Positions 34,752 through 45,900 of a stretch of DNA of 64,000 nucleotides are shown here, one piece after another (positions within the stretch are counted from its first letter, which is position 1; every line of letters starts with the position of its first letter). Made by a program: the position numbers and the translations under genes. Source of the DNA: Rhizodiscina lignyota (Eukaryota; Ascomycota; Dothideomycetes; Aulographales; Rhizodiscinaceae); the NCBI GenBank assembly GCA_010015805.1, contig ML978127.1:1612001-1676000 (forward strand), read 5' to 3'. Under the pieces are notes generated by a model. That model was not told the DNA's origin and ran no database searches. It saw only the letters and a list, made by a program, of their open reading frames with translations.

Positions 34752-37413
34752 ATGGCCGAAGCCTTGGCCGTCGTGGGCGTTGTTGCAAGCATCGTTCAGT
34801 TGGTTGATTTCGGATCCAAGGTCCTCCAAAGGCTGCACGAATACCAGACAGCTTTTGGAGAGATACCGAAATCGTTTCGAGCTATCAAACGGGAGCTACC
34901 AATTCTACTTGATACGCTTGAACAGACTAAATCTGCGGCGAAGAACGATAGTTTAAGAGAGGAAACGAAATTCGCCCTCCTTCCTGTAGTTGAGGGTTGT
35001 GTTGGCGATGTCAAAGCCCTGGACGATATCATTAGCAAGAATCTGCCAGTCGCTGGTGACTCCTTTGGAAAAAGGAGCCGGAAAGCAGTTACAAGCCTTC
35101 GACTGGATGCCAGAGTGAACAGGATAGTCGCCGAGATTCAAAGTCACGTCCGCGCTCTGACGTACTATCATGCCGCTGCAGCGTCAACAGGGAAAACCGG
35201 ATCAAGTACGTATCCTTCTTCGAGTGGGCATGAGAAGTACTGAACAAGCAGGTGTATCAGCTTCGCGGCCAACCTCGTCTTCCACCGTCCCCTTTCAGCG
35301 CGACCCCGACTTCGTCGACCGCGGCGACCTTCTCTCACGAGTCGACGAACGATGCTCACAGCCGGCTGGCCGCGCAGCCCTAGTTGGACTGGGGGGTGTT
35401 GGGAAGTCTCAGCTAGCGATCGAATATACCTACCGAACACGAGACCGTTCACTGGATACATGGGTTTTCTGGGTGCACGCAAGCAACGCAACTCGATTTG
35501 AGCAGGGCTATCGAGATATTGCACATATGGTCAGGATAGCGGGACGAGACGATCCAAAAGCGGATATATTCAAGCTGGTGCATGACTGGCTTCGAGAGCA
35601 CAAGGGAAAGTGGCTGATGATTCTCGATAACGTCGACGATGCTGGCTTTCTCATTGACTCTCAGCCGGTCGAGCAGAGCCAGTCGAGCGACTCTTCCCGC
35701 CAAGTTCTCCGACCGCTTCGAGAATACCTTCCTCAAAGCCAGAACGGATCGATTCTTATAACGACGAGGAGTCGAGAGTCAGCGTTGAAGTTGGTGGAGC
35801 AGAATGGCATAGTCATGGTCGATCCGATGGACAAAGCGGACGCATTTGAGCTTTTAGACAAGAAGCTCGAGCCAACGGTGCAAAGAAATGACGAGGACAA
35901 TACGAGGCTCGTGGCAGCACTGGAGCGCATGCCACTTGCTATTGTCCAGGCAACCGCGTATATCTCTCAAATGGCGCCACGATGCTCGGTGCGACAATAC
36001 ATTGAAGAGTTCCAGAAAAGTGATCGTAGGAAGTCAAGTCTCTTAAATCACGAAGGAGGGCAACTCCGCAGAGATGGCGAGGCGAAGAACTCGATTATCA
36101 TCACGTGGCAGTTATCTTTCGAGCACATCCGTCAGGCAAGACCGTCAGCAGCAGACCTCTTGTCTCTCATGAGCTTTTTCGACCCACGGGGCATTCCAGA
36201 GGGTCTAGTTCGCACTCGATCTGAAGACGGACGACAAGCAGATGGGAATAGAGACGGTGGTGCAGAGGACGACGACGACGACAGCCAGTCTGAGTCGAGT
36301 GAGGATGACAGGTTTGAGGCTGATGTTCAGACGCTCAGAAACTTTTCCTTTCTCACACTAGGCGCAAACCCCACAGTGTTCGAGATGCACAAGCTCGTGC
36401 AGCTGGCCACACGGAAGTGGTTAGAAGCAAGCGAGCAGTTCGAGAGATGGAAGCAGCAATACGTCAGCAACCTCTATATCGAAGTGCCAACAGGGTCATA
36501 TGAAAACTGGGCCAAATGCGCCACACTTTTTCCTCACGTTCAATCGGCGATCTCGCAGCGACCTAAAGACAGAGATTCATTGTTGCAGTGGGCTTCAATA
36601 TTGTTTAACGGTGCATGGTATGCATTGCAACGTGGGACGGTGGCTAGCGCACTGGAGATGTCTACAAAAGCAATGAAAACTAGAGAAACATTACTCGGGC
36701 AAGAGGACGAAGCGACATTGAGTAGTATGGATATGGTGGGAACGGTGTACAACTTGGTGGGACGTTGGAAGGAGGCTGAAAAACTGAGACTGAAAGTGAT
36801 GGAGACTCGCAAGAAGGTGCTTGGTGACGACCATCCATGCATGTTGACCAGCATAGCCAACCGAGCGTCGACGTATCTGAATCAAGGGCGATGGAATCAG
36901 GCCGAAGAGCTAGGGGTGCAAGTAACAGAGATGAGTAAGAAGGTATTAGGCGACGACCATCCAGTCACGTTGATCAGCATAGCTAATCTAGCGCTCACGT
37001 TTTGGAAGCAAGGACGATGTACGGAGGCTGAAGAGCTAGAGGTACAAGTGATAGAGACTCAAAAGAAGGTGTTTGATGACGGCCATCCCTCTACGCTGGC
37101 TAGTATGACTAACCTGGCGTCGATGTATGGGGATCAAGGACGGTGGAAGGAGGCTGAAGAGCTGCAGCTGCAAGTAATAGAGACTCAGAAAAGGGTGCTT
37201 AGTGACGACCATCCAGACACGTTGATCAGTATATGTAACCTTGCACACACCTTCAAAGGTTTAGGCAAATATGATGATGCTATAGTATTGATGCAGGAAT
37301 GCTATGAAAAGCAAAAGGGAATCATCGGTCCAGATCACCCTGACACCAAGACTTCGGAGGAAGCGTTAAACCGGTGGCGTATGGAGCATTTGCGCTTGGA
37401 TGCTTCAACATAA
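34752..37413 (+). CDS. STAND/NLR-like protein: SesA-like N-domain, NB-ARC, TPR array (871 aa)
   Basis: This is a predicted signal-transduction NTPase of the fungal NLR-like class, linked in other fungi to self/non-self recognition or stress responses. Two exons (34752-35205, 35252-37413; intron 46 bp) give 872 codons. The N-terminus MAEALAVVGVVASIVQLVDF is typical of SesA-like/NACHT_N helical domains. The NB-ARC domain has a P-loop GLGGVGKSQLAIEY near residue 198, a Walker B-like WLMILDNVDD, GSILITTRSRESAL and MPLAIVQATAYI. An acidic DDDDD-rich insert follows near residue 485. Tetratricopeptide repeats with DDHP motifs occupy about 630-865. It contains every element expected of an active switch protein. 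Confidence 0.93.
36640..37380 (+). repeat. TPR-coding repeat array, 126-bp period
   Basis: Six units lie in exact 126-bp (42-codon) register; the equivalent Leu/Phe/Ile codon of the LGDDHP motif falls at 36694, 36820, 36946, 37072, 37198 and 37324. Inner units share long identical runs such as GAGGCTGAAGAGCT and GACGACCATCCA. The first and last units are more diverged. The array is of the kind that changes unit number by recombination. Confidence 0.85.
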
Positions 37414-38732
37414 CGTCCACGCTGTGAGCAATGAAGGTTAATGTCTAACTTCCATCGCCGTTCCCTTATATCAAAGCAGATTCAATCAATTTTATATACA
37501 TCATGCTGAGGCTATCGTGATACTGGACGTACGCTACAGTATGTGTGCCTCTGACTTGCAGACGGAACCATGTCGGCTGCTCGGTGTTCCTCCATGTACT
37601 CCGTAGGGTTTGTTCACACCTTTCGGGCTTAAGGAACATACGCGGAGCTAGTTTTTCAAGCTGAGCAGCAATAGGAACAGCTCTTGCTAAGAGTTGCTAG
37701 GTGCTTGCTACTCAAATAATGAGGGGTGATCACTATCACTTTCTGCTGATAAGGCTTTTTGCGTACATTAGGGGGTGCTTCGGATAGCGACGAATTAGTT
37801 GTTCGCCGCACACCAGCGTAATTAACCAATAAAACCACCGAAATTTTCATATTAAAGTCGTTGAAGCAATGAAAATTGATAGAAAATTGATTTTCGTGAC
37901 TGCTACAAATAGATTCCGTGCGTGGACGGAGCACATGGTCCATTCCGCATGACGTATGCACTTTAACAAAGAACTTGGCATCGTTGCTTTCATAATCGGA
38001 AGCTAACATGCGCTTCAGGGGCTGTAGATGCAAATGTCGTCCTCCTTGACGAGAGTCAATTGCAAATGGACCCAGCTCTGCAGCCGGTCAGATGTCGTTT
38101 TAAGCTAGACATCGGAAGGCCAAAGACCTCCGAACGTCTGGAGAGTCGAGCCCCACAACTCGGCGCCAGGATCACAATCAATCTTCCGCACACGTGGGCG
38201 CCATCAACCCTTTCTCATGGCTGACTCCCCTGAGCGAGCTATTCGCAAGTCCTCCTCCGATTCCACTCTATGCGCGTCTGGATAATCTGCTTGATATAAC
38301 CGTACAGCATGCAGAAGAGTATCGTAAAACCTGCCAGGCACGACGTACCGTTTCTCAGCATCCTCCCCACGCGGACATCCTCAACTCCCCGGCGCTACCG
38401 CCGATAACTGGTAGATGTCAAGATCCATTCGAGTTGTTCCCAGTTCTATATTCCTTTCGGATCAATTACGTAGCGCACGACTCGAACGGTCTGCAGAGAA
38501 GATGTTCTGCTCAGTTCATCTTTACCACGTGCTCTTGCTGCCGTCTAAGAATGGCCGAGATAATCTCAGTTTTTATTCAGCTTCCAATTTGAGTCTTGGA
38601 ATTAGATTCAACATCTCACAGTATGCAGGTCCACAATCTATATAAAAGAGTTGCCTTTAAGGTGGCCTGGCCGTCCAATAGCCAGGCAAAGTCTCGCAAA
38701 GATTAAGTCGCGCGGAGAGCCAGCCACTCAAA
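37414..38732. other. intergenic, NLR 3' side and phosphodiesterase promoter
   Basis: A 125-codon minus-strand frame at 37656-38033 and a 132-codon plus-strand frame at 38194-38592 show no domains and are not called. A TATA box is annotated separately at 38641. Confidence 0.45.
38641..38648 (+). promoter_or_regulatory. TATA box of the sphingomyelinase-like gene
   Basis: TATAAAAG lies 92 bp upstream of the ATG at 38733, a normal fungal TATA-to-start distance including a short leader. Confidence 0.5.
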
Positions 38733-40940
38733 ATGTTGCCCATCAAGGTCGTAACGCCCTCTCTCGTTCTTCTTGCATACGAGACCACACTCTCTTGGGC
38801 ACAAAGTTCCTCTCTTGGCGCGTACAACCCTCAATTGAATAATACGTTTCCACAGGGCTCAGGGCCTGTCATTCCGTACAATGGATCGGGAGAGGTTCCG
38901 GCTTTGTTCACCCTGTCTCCAGTTCCTGAACCGCTTCCAAAACTAAGGTACGCCCATAGATCTTGTTCTCTCAGCTCTGATTAGCATGCTAACCAATCAA
39001 AATAACAGCTCCCCTGAGATCGAAGATGCTATATTTAGCGAGATCGTCGCTGCATTCAGCCCTGATACAGTGCCAGGCTCGACGAATTGCTCGCAGTGTA
39101 TCTCTATGTATGAGATCTTCCATTTGGCCGCTCTGACTCAAACGCCAACTACGATTACCAATCTCTTGATTCGCACCTGTAATCACTTCGATCTCACGGT
39201 GAATGCGGCTACTTGTGAATCAGAGTACTCCGGCACTGGGGGGACGGGACCGTACTTAGCACAGGTGTTCCAAAAGATGAGTCTGGCGACCCAAGACATG
39301 CAAGCCTTTTGCCACTATGAGATGGGTCTCTGTGATATCCCCCCAGTAATCGAGATTGATGAAAGCGAGTGGTTTTCTCCGAAACCAGCGGATAAGATGA
39401 CAGCGCCTCCCCCTTGCGGTAAGTGTCAGTTTTCATTTATTCCGAAAGATGAAAATGGTTGCAGTCATACCACATATGCCCCGTCTAGCAAGTACGTGGA
39501 AAGCGAACTGACATGTCCATAGGCGAGACTATGCAAATCATACACTTTTCAGACTGGCATCTCGACCCCAGGTACGATATCGGATCGGAAGCAAACTGCA
39601 GTCAGAGCATGTGCTGTAGGTTTGACACCACAAATACAGCCCTGAATACGACTGTCGAAAATCCTTCATTGCCAGCATCAAGATGGGGTGACTTCATTTG
39701 CGACACGTCTGCCGACCTTGGCCTCTCTGCTTTTGCATCAATGCATAAGTTCTTGGATATCTCCAAGACTGAGTTCACTATCTTCACTGGCGATATCATC
39801 TCACATGATCCGGATGACCAGCAGAGTCGGGCGTATGTGGAGTACGAAGAGAAGATATCCTTTGAAACCTTCAAGGCTCAGCTTCCCGGAGTCGTGAGTA
39901 TCTGAACTAGTACATTTTTGGTCCGACGCTTTCCACTAATGCCATCATTACAGCCTCTATACGCGACTCTGGGCAATCATGACTCTATTCCTTCCGGCTT
40001 CAATGCACCGAACAATATCAACAATGGCACTGCTCCGAATCCGATGTCCTGGAACTACGAGTTCGTTTCCTCGATGTGGGAGAACGATCAGTGGATCTCA
40101 GGTGATGCTGCAAAATATGCAGCTACACATTATGGTGCGTACGCAACGACCACCAAGCAAGGGCTGAAGATCATCTCGTACAATTCGGACTTTTATTACA
40201 CGCCAAATCCCTACGTCTATTACAATTTCACCAATCCGGACGTGAGTGGTACCATGCGCTTCATTATTGACGAGCTCGAAGCTTCGGAGAAGGCTGGACA
40301 GCGAGTGTGGATCATAGCACACGTACCTTCAGGAGGCGGCTCCGCTACAACTAACCCTTCTGCGCTCTTTGCTTCGATAGTCCGCCGCTTCTCTCCTGCT
40401 ACGATCGCAGGAGTGTTTTATGGGCATACGCACCAGGATTCGAAGTCGATATACTACGACTTGAAGCCGCAAAATACATCATCTGGACTCGTAAACACTA
40501 CGGACATCAATTACGACTCTCCGCTCAATGTTGCGTGGGTGTGCCCATCTATAGCTCCACGGACGAATTACAACTCTGGCTGGGTGGTGTACCAGATTGA
40601 CAAGGAGACATTTGAAATAGTCAATTCTCAAACGTACTGGGCGAACATTTCCGACTCCCATTCACACAAATGGGATAAGGGGCCTGTCTGGGAACTCGAG
40701 TACGATACCCGCAAGACATATGACCCTGAAGGAGAATGGCCAAAAGACGCGCCGCTGAACGCGACATTCTTCGACAAAGTCACGCAGAAGATGGAGAGCG
40801 ATCCAAGTTTGGTTGACAGATACTCTTTTCTGGAGACGAAGCAAAGCTCGCAGGTGCCGGTGTGTTCAAATGATGACTGCAGAAAGAGTGTGATCTGCAA
40901 TATCCGTAGCGGCTCCGCGGCAGAGGCATCGCTGTGCTGA
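38733..40940 (+). CDS. secreted acid-sphingomyelinase-like phosphodiesterase (660 aa)
   Basis: This is a metallophosphoesterase predicted to cleave sphingomyelin-type or related phosphodiesters outside the cell. Four exons (38733-38947, 39009-39418, 39523-39893, 39954-40940) join in phase to 661 codons. A signal peptide ends near TTLSWAQ. A saposin-B-like Cys-rich domain (CSQCISMYEIFHLAAL, then CNHF, C, CHYEMGLC) covers about 85-195. The calcineurin-like domain shows the metal ligands: SDWHLD (about 218), TGDIISHD (about 298), LGNHDS (about 341), IIAHVP (about 452) and GHTHQD (about 489). The saposin-plus-phosphoesterase order matches eukaryotic ASMase. A Cys-rich C-terminus (VPVCSNDDCRKSVICNI) follows. 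No GPI or membrane tail is apparent. Confidence 0.94.
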
Positions 40941-41261
40941 TGAAGGCACACGTGTTACTCTGAGGCATCCAACTCAGGACAATGTTAAAGAAGTGTTGTG
41001 CTTTCCTTTCACCTGCTCTTTCCAATCCGATTGGGTGTCTGTTACGCCACAGGGCCTGAGCTTCAGTGTTTCTCTGCACTAGTACACAGTTACTCAAGAA
41101 TCGGCCGCCACGTCACTGTTGATCCGCGAATACGCGACGCGATACTGCCAAGCCCACGGGAAGTATAAATTCTCAGTCTCCTGTTTTGCTTCTCCTCTTT
41201 CTTACACTCCACACTCTTTCTCGTACGGCCGAGTGGCACACTTCTTCGAAGATCTTCCAAC
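40941..41261. other. short intergenic spacer, regulator promoter
   Basis: This is the 3' region of the phosphodiesterase and promoter of the zinc-finger locus. TATAAAT at 41164 sits 98 bp before the ATG and is followed by a CT-rich leader. Confidence 0.5.
41164..41169 (+). promoter_or_regulatory. TATA box of the zinc-finger locus
   Basis: TATAAA lies 98 bp upstream of the start at 41262, followed by a strongly pyrimidine-rich leader, as is usual for fungal promoters. Confidence 0.45.
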
Positions 41262-42247
41262 ATGGCTGGACCTCAAGAGACCATCAATTTCGAGGAAGAA
41301 CGTTCACAAACACAACATCTCAAAAGCCGTCACACCTGCGACACATGCAAGCAGGCACACCTTCGCTGCGACCGAACCCGACCGATCTGTGGAAACTGCA
41401 CGCGAAGCAAGAGGGAGTGCAGCTACGCTCCGCTGACTGGATTTCGACAATACAACCAACCTCAAGAGCAAACTGCCGCGCCTGCATCTTCCAGCGAGGA
41501 TGATGACCCTTTCGGCCCTTTCGATCCTAATGGCCCTCGTACTGCCGAAGAGTATCTCGAACGATTTCTGGAGCGCAACCAAACTCCACCCCTGCTTGCA
41601 GCGAACAACGAATCACAGCAGCAGCAGAACCCAGCAGTAGTCCAAGGAGCACCTTCGATGACGCACCCGATGACACCTCAACCGATGCCCAGGGACACAG
41701 TGCGTGCTAACACTCCTCTTCTCATACATTTGGCATTGCAGTGGTACTTGTCCGATCAGTTTTACGTGTCAAACAGACTCACAGCGACGACCGACGACAT
41801 CATTGCGTTACATGTAGCGCTAGGTTTAAACGCATCGGCGACCTAAATGTACACAAGCTTATCCATGGCGGCGACAGACCACATCGTTGCGATAACTGTG
41901 GCTCGACTTTCACAAACCGCGGCAACCTAAACAGACATAAGAAGAGCGAAAAGTGCAAGCGCGCAGGCCCTCCGCCGACTCCCCCTCCGCCGCCTCCCCC
42001 TCAGCTCCCATTCGTGCCGTTCCTGCCAAACCCAACTCCTCCTGGCCACCAGCTGTTCGCCGCCCAGCAGCAGAATGCCGCCATCGAGCGGTACCAGCAG
42101 CAACTCAATGACCGGGAGCGGGCGTTGGGAGAGGTGCGCGCTGGGGCTGTGGAGATGGAGGCGATGCTGGAGGCGACGATGCTGGTCGCGGTCGTGAAGG
42201 AGGAGCTGCTGAGGCACATTCGTGCCTTCAAGCGCGCGGGACAGTAG
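41262..42247 (+). CDS. transcription factor locus with Zn2Cys6 and two C2H2-type fingers
   Basis: The first frame (41262 onward) encodes a canonical binuclear cluster, CDTCKQAHLRC then CGNCTRSKREC (C-x2-C-x6-C-x6-C-x2-C-x6-C), and an acidic, Gln-rich linker. Unspliced it stops at 41846. The second frame (open from 41711 to 42247) carries two fingers, CVTCSARFKRIGDLNVHKLIH and CDNCGSTFTNRGNLNRH ending in a Cys, a Pro-rich hinge and a C-terminal coiled-coil-like segment rich in Gln, Glu and Arg. A 38 bp intron (41704-41741) would join them in phase to 315 residues, but that is unusually short; the better-looking donor at 41700 keeps the first frame. So this is either one factor with two DNA-binding domains, two overlapping products, or a gene with a frameshift. 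Confidence 0.7.
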
Positions 42248-42479
42248 GAGGCATGGCACGGTTGGCGCCCTCACAATTCTCTCACACTGCTTTTGTAAGA
42301 TAGAAAGGGGAGTTCGAATGGAATCTGTACAACACCCAATTTCTCTTCACTCTACCTGCTCGCCTGTGATGTTGACCCTCTTGCCTTGGTATTTGGGAAG
42401 GCGTGTTGTTGTGGCACTTTGCCACAAATGGACGCCACTGACGTAATTTACGGATTTTCGTAAGTTATCGTAAACAGAG

Positions 42480-42496
42480 CGCGTAGATTCTACGCG
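42480..42496. repeat. perfect 7-bp inverted repeat with 3-bp spacer
   Basis: CGCGTAGATTCTACGCG forms a 7-bp stem. It may be a regulator site or a transcript hairpin; nothing else shows its role. Confidence 0.4.
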
Positions 42497-42626
42497 TACC
42501 TAAACACATGCTCTAGATACGCGCGTCATCGAGAAGTGCTCCTTTGAACTCAGAGATATCTGTGTCTTTTCACCTCTCTGTCGCTTTTCACTAAGAGCGA
42601 CTGGCCGCGGAATATACAAATTGACT

Positions 42627-42833
42627 CAAGTCGGTACAGACGATACGAGTGGACTCAGTGAGTAATTAAATGTAATTTTCGTAAATAGCGCGATCTAGAC
42701 GGTAACAAGAAGGACTTAGAGGAATATTCACTCCACATCCCGTATAGTTCTGTGACTTTACGGGTGACGAAGCAAATATATTAAATTACGCAAGTCAGGG
42801 CACGCGTAACGAGTGGACTCTGCGCGTAATTAA
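42627..42833. repeat. pair of 43-bp degenerate direct repeats, 164 bp apart
   Basis: Copy one (42627-42669) and copy two (42791-42833) align without gaps. Both begin CAAGTC, both carry ACGAGTGGACTC at positions 19-30, and both end TAATTAA. The parts between are diverged. This suggests a decayed tandem duplication. Confidence 0.5.
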
Positions 42834-42935
42834 CCGCGCATGCGTCGATAGATACATCATATCTGAGCCTTCTCTAGCCTAACTTCAAGCGTATCATAAT
42901 CGTGTACACGAATATCATAATCATTTCCATCATAT

Positions 42936-45900
42936 TTATACACCAGGTCCAATAACCTTCCCTCTCGCACCCCCCCGTCCTCTTCCGCGATGCGAGCCTC
43001 TTCCTCTTTGCCCACCATCGCCTCTCGACTTATCTTCCGTTGCGGCAGGACCACCACTAGAGTCTCTCCTACTACCAGCATCGGCGCTGCCTCTACCTCT
43101 CTTACCCTTCCCCCTTCCGCCTCTTGTACCCTTTTCGTCCCTCCTGGCCTGCCGTTCGCGCTCACGCTCTTCCTCCATCACCTTGCGGCTCTCCATGTCC
43201 CACCACTCCTGGAACTCTTGCTCTTGTTGAATTTCTTGTAAGCTTCGTTTGGCAGTTGCCGCCTCACGGATGGCTGTCTTCTCTGCTAGTTGCTGAGACA
43301 GGATATCAGCCATACTGAGGCCTGTTGTTGGCTCCGAGGCCCGGGGGTTCGGTGTGTGTCGGATAGATTGGATTGCTGGGGGAGGAGTAGCTTGGGACGA
43401 TGTGGCAATGGTAGTTTTAGATTGAGCTGGCAACTGTGTCGAGTGAGGGCGAGAAGGAGATGGCGTTGCCAAAGGAGCCTTGGTGGTACCAGAAGGATCA
43501 GGCCAGGGACCTGCGAAATCTGGACGAGGAGAGGGCGCTGGCTCAGTAGCTTTCTGTTTCCCTGTGGAGCCTGTGCGTGCAACGGTTTGCCGCATCGTCA
43601 AAATGGGCGCAGTCACACTACGACTGACAGCGGAGTTGTTCGACGGTGCTGGCGAAGGTGCCTTCGGAATGTCTTTGACTGGAGCTTTCGGTCGCTGAAC
43701 AGTTTGCCACGGATTTCCTCTCTTCGAATCAGCTGGTGAGGCAGATGGTGTTGTCACGACAGGTGCAATTGGCGCGGACTTCGGTTGTTGAGCTTGCACT
43801 TGCTGCATCTTCTTTCTCTCCTTCTGTGATTGCTTTGTTTGGAAAGAGCCGCTCAATTGGTCTTCAGGCAGCTTAGGCCTGTTCTGTACCTGTGCAGAAA
43901 GCGCGAGTGAAATACTAGACGTGCGCGATGATGAAGCTTGTGCCATTATACCTTTCAGATCGAGCTTGCTTGCAAGAGGTGACCGCCCCCATGGACCATT
44001 GGGATCTACAGGCCTAAGAGACGGCGATAGTGATGTCGCAGCCGGGCTGCCAACTGGAGTCTTCTGTGCTGATGGAGAGACAGATTGACCTGGCGATGGT
44101 ATTTTCTTGCCACGACTGTCATACCATTGATCATCATCGACAATGGGAGAGCGTGACAAGAGTCCTCCGGATGGAGCTCTATGATGTTTTCTCATTGAAC
44201 TTGCTTCCAGTGGGGTCAGTTCGTCACCATCTTCGTCCATTGCGAACATGAAGTCGCCAGTAGATTGCTTCTTGCTCAGGATCGGGCCAGTTGACAATAC
44301 AGGTGATTTTGGCGTTCTTGGCCGCAATCGAGGCGATCGGTTTCCCGGCGTTTCATAGAACTCTCTGAAGTTATCCGTAGAGAGCGACCCAGTACGGTCT
44401 GTTGAGAAGTGCCGTGTTTGAAGCATCATGTAATCGACCTTAGCTCGCCTTTCGGCCTCGATTAGAGCCTCAAGCTCTGGGTGTGCTTCGCGCAGGCTGT
44501 CATCTAATGCGCCGCTACGTGTTACTTCTGAGCAGCGAAGCTGGACCATGCGAACGACGTCGTCAAGTTCGAAGAGCAAATCTTCGTCAAGTTCATTAAG
44601 AAGACTGAAATTTCGTTAGTCAGGTCAGAGATAAGATTCCGGAAAGTTCTTACCCTTGCGCGAGCAGTGCCTCCAAGTTTAGGCAGACATACTCTAGACC
44701 CTTGTCTTTGAACTCTGTGACAGAGCAAGGTGCAACCGCATTGAGTAACTGGGAGATATTTCGGACGGTTACTGAAATGGTCAGCTACCATTCGTGGTAT
44801 ACATAGAACGAAATATGGAAGACAAACCGTATTTGCCAACAATCTTTTGGCATATCTGGGAAAGGCGGTCTAGCATCAATTCGTTTGCCACACCCATGAC
44901 AGCAATCACTACATCCAAGAACTCGTCTAAACTGTCGGCCACAACATTGTTGAACAGTTCTTCGCCAGTATCAGCGTATATATGTCGGAGGACCATCATG
45001 AAGTGGCTCGACTCAATATGCTTAAGATCGACGTTGACCACATCCGCATCGCGCCGGTCGCTAAGCCATTGACCGCCAGCACGCCCAATGAAGAGACCTT
45101 CAAAGAACGGACAACGGCGACAGAGGACACCACTATGGACCAAGACCTCCGTATCGGCAAGTTGGACTAATACGTCGCCGTCTTCAAAGAATGTGTCGTC
45201 CTTGACTGCTAGCTCTAAATCTCGGTTCATCGCTGGTAGCGGAGGAACTTGTATGCGTACACCGCGTTCCAGCTCAGTCATTTCGAAGGCAGTCGCTACT
45301 TTGAGCATCTCCGTTCTAATTGACCGATACCGGAAGGCGAGTTTAGGGTAGAGCCGTGCAAGACCCCAAAATTCAACGATTAGATCACCATACAGATATA
45401 ACACCAGGTCGAAGACGGAGAGAAAATCTACCCCGTACAACGTAATTGTTGGAATACCATCGTCGCCGGTTTCGATGGACAGCAGATCCGGGATGGACCA
45501 GTCACCAGTTTCTCGAAACTCCGCCAGACCTCGCCGCAGAACTCGCGATCTTCCTGTGAGCATGAATTCATGCAGAGGGATCGCGACCTCGGATGTAGCA
45601 ACTTTGATTCGGATGTTATATGGCAACTCTGGATTTCTTGATCGATCGAGGACTTGTTGGACCTCCTTCTCTGCATCTTTGGCGCCCATGACGCGTCGTC
45701 GGACGTTATCCAGCACCGAGGGCTTGTTCCAGAATCTTGGGGGAGGATTCTCGTCTTCAGAGTCATCGCTCGGTTCGGCCATTTCTCTGAACGGTAAGAG
45801 CTTGAAGAGATCAGTCCACAGCGAAGAGGCATCCACTTCGATTTGCGTGCGCGTGACTGTGCAATCCTTTCGCACTGCGGCGTAGGCTCCATGAGCGGAC

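Larger units (their letters stand above)
42248..42935. other. intergenic, repeat-like and rich in CG words
   Basis: This stretch lies between the convergent zinc-finger locus and the IBtk-like gene. It holds a palindrome CGCGTAG-ATT-CTACGCG at 42480-42496, and two 43-bp degenerate direct repeats. It carries many TACG/CGTA words, unlike its neighbours. No frame is supported. Confidence 0.5.

Noticed and set aside
37656-38033. 125-codon minus-strand frame between NLR and sphingomyelinase genes
   Set aside because: No domain, no plausible splice extension, AT-rich surroundings.
43290-43739. 149-codon plus-strand frame inside the IBtk-like gene
   Set aside because: Antisense shadow of the Ser/Pro-rich exon 3, which is well supported by its fit with exons 1-2.
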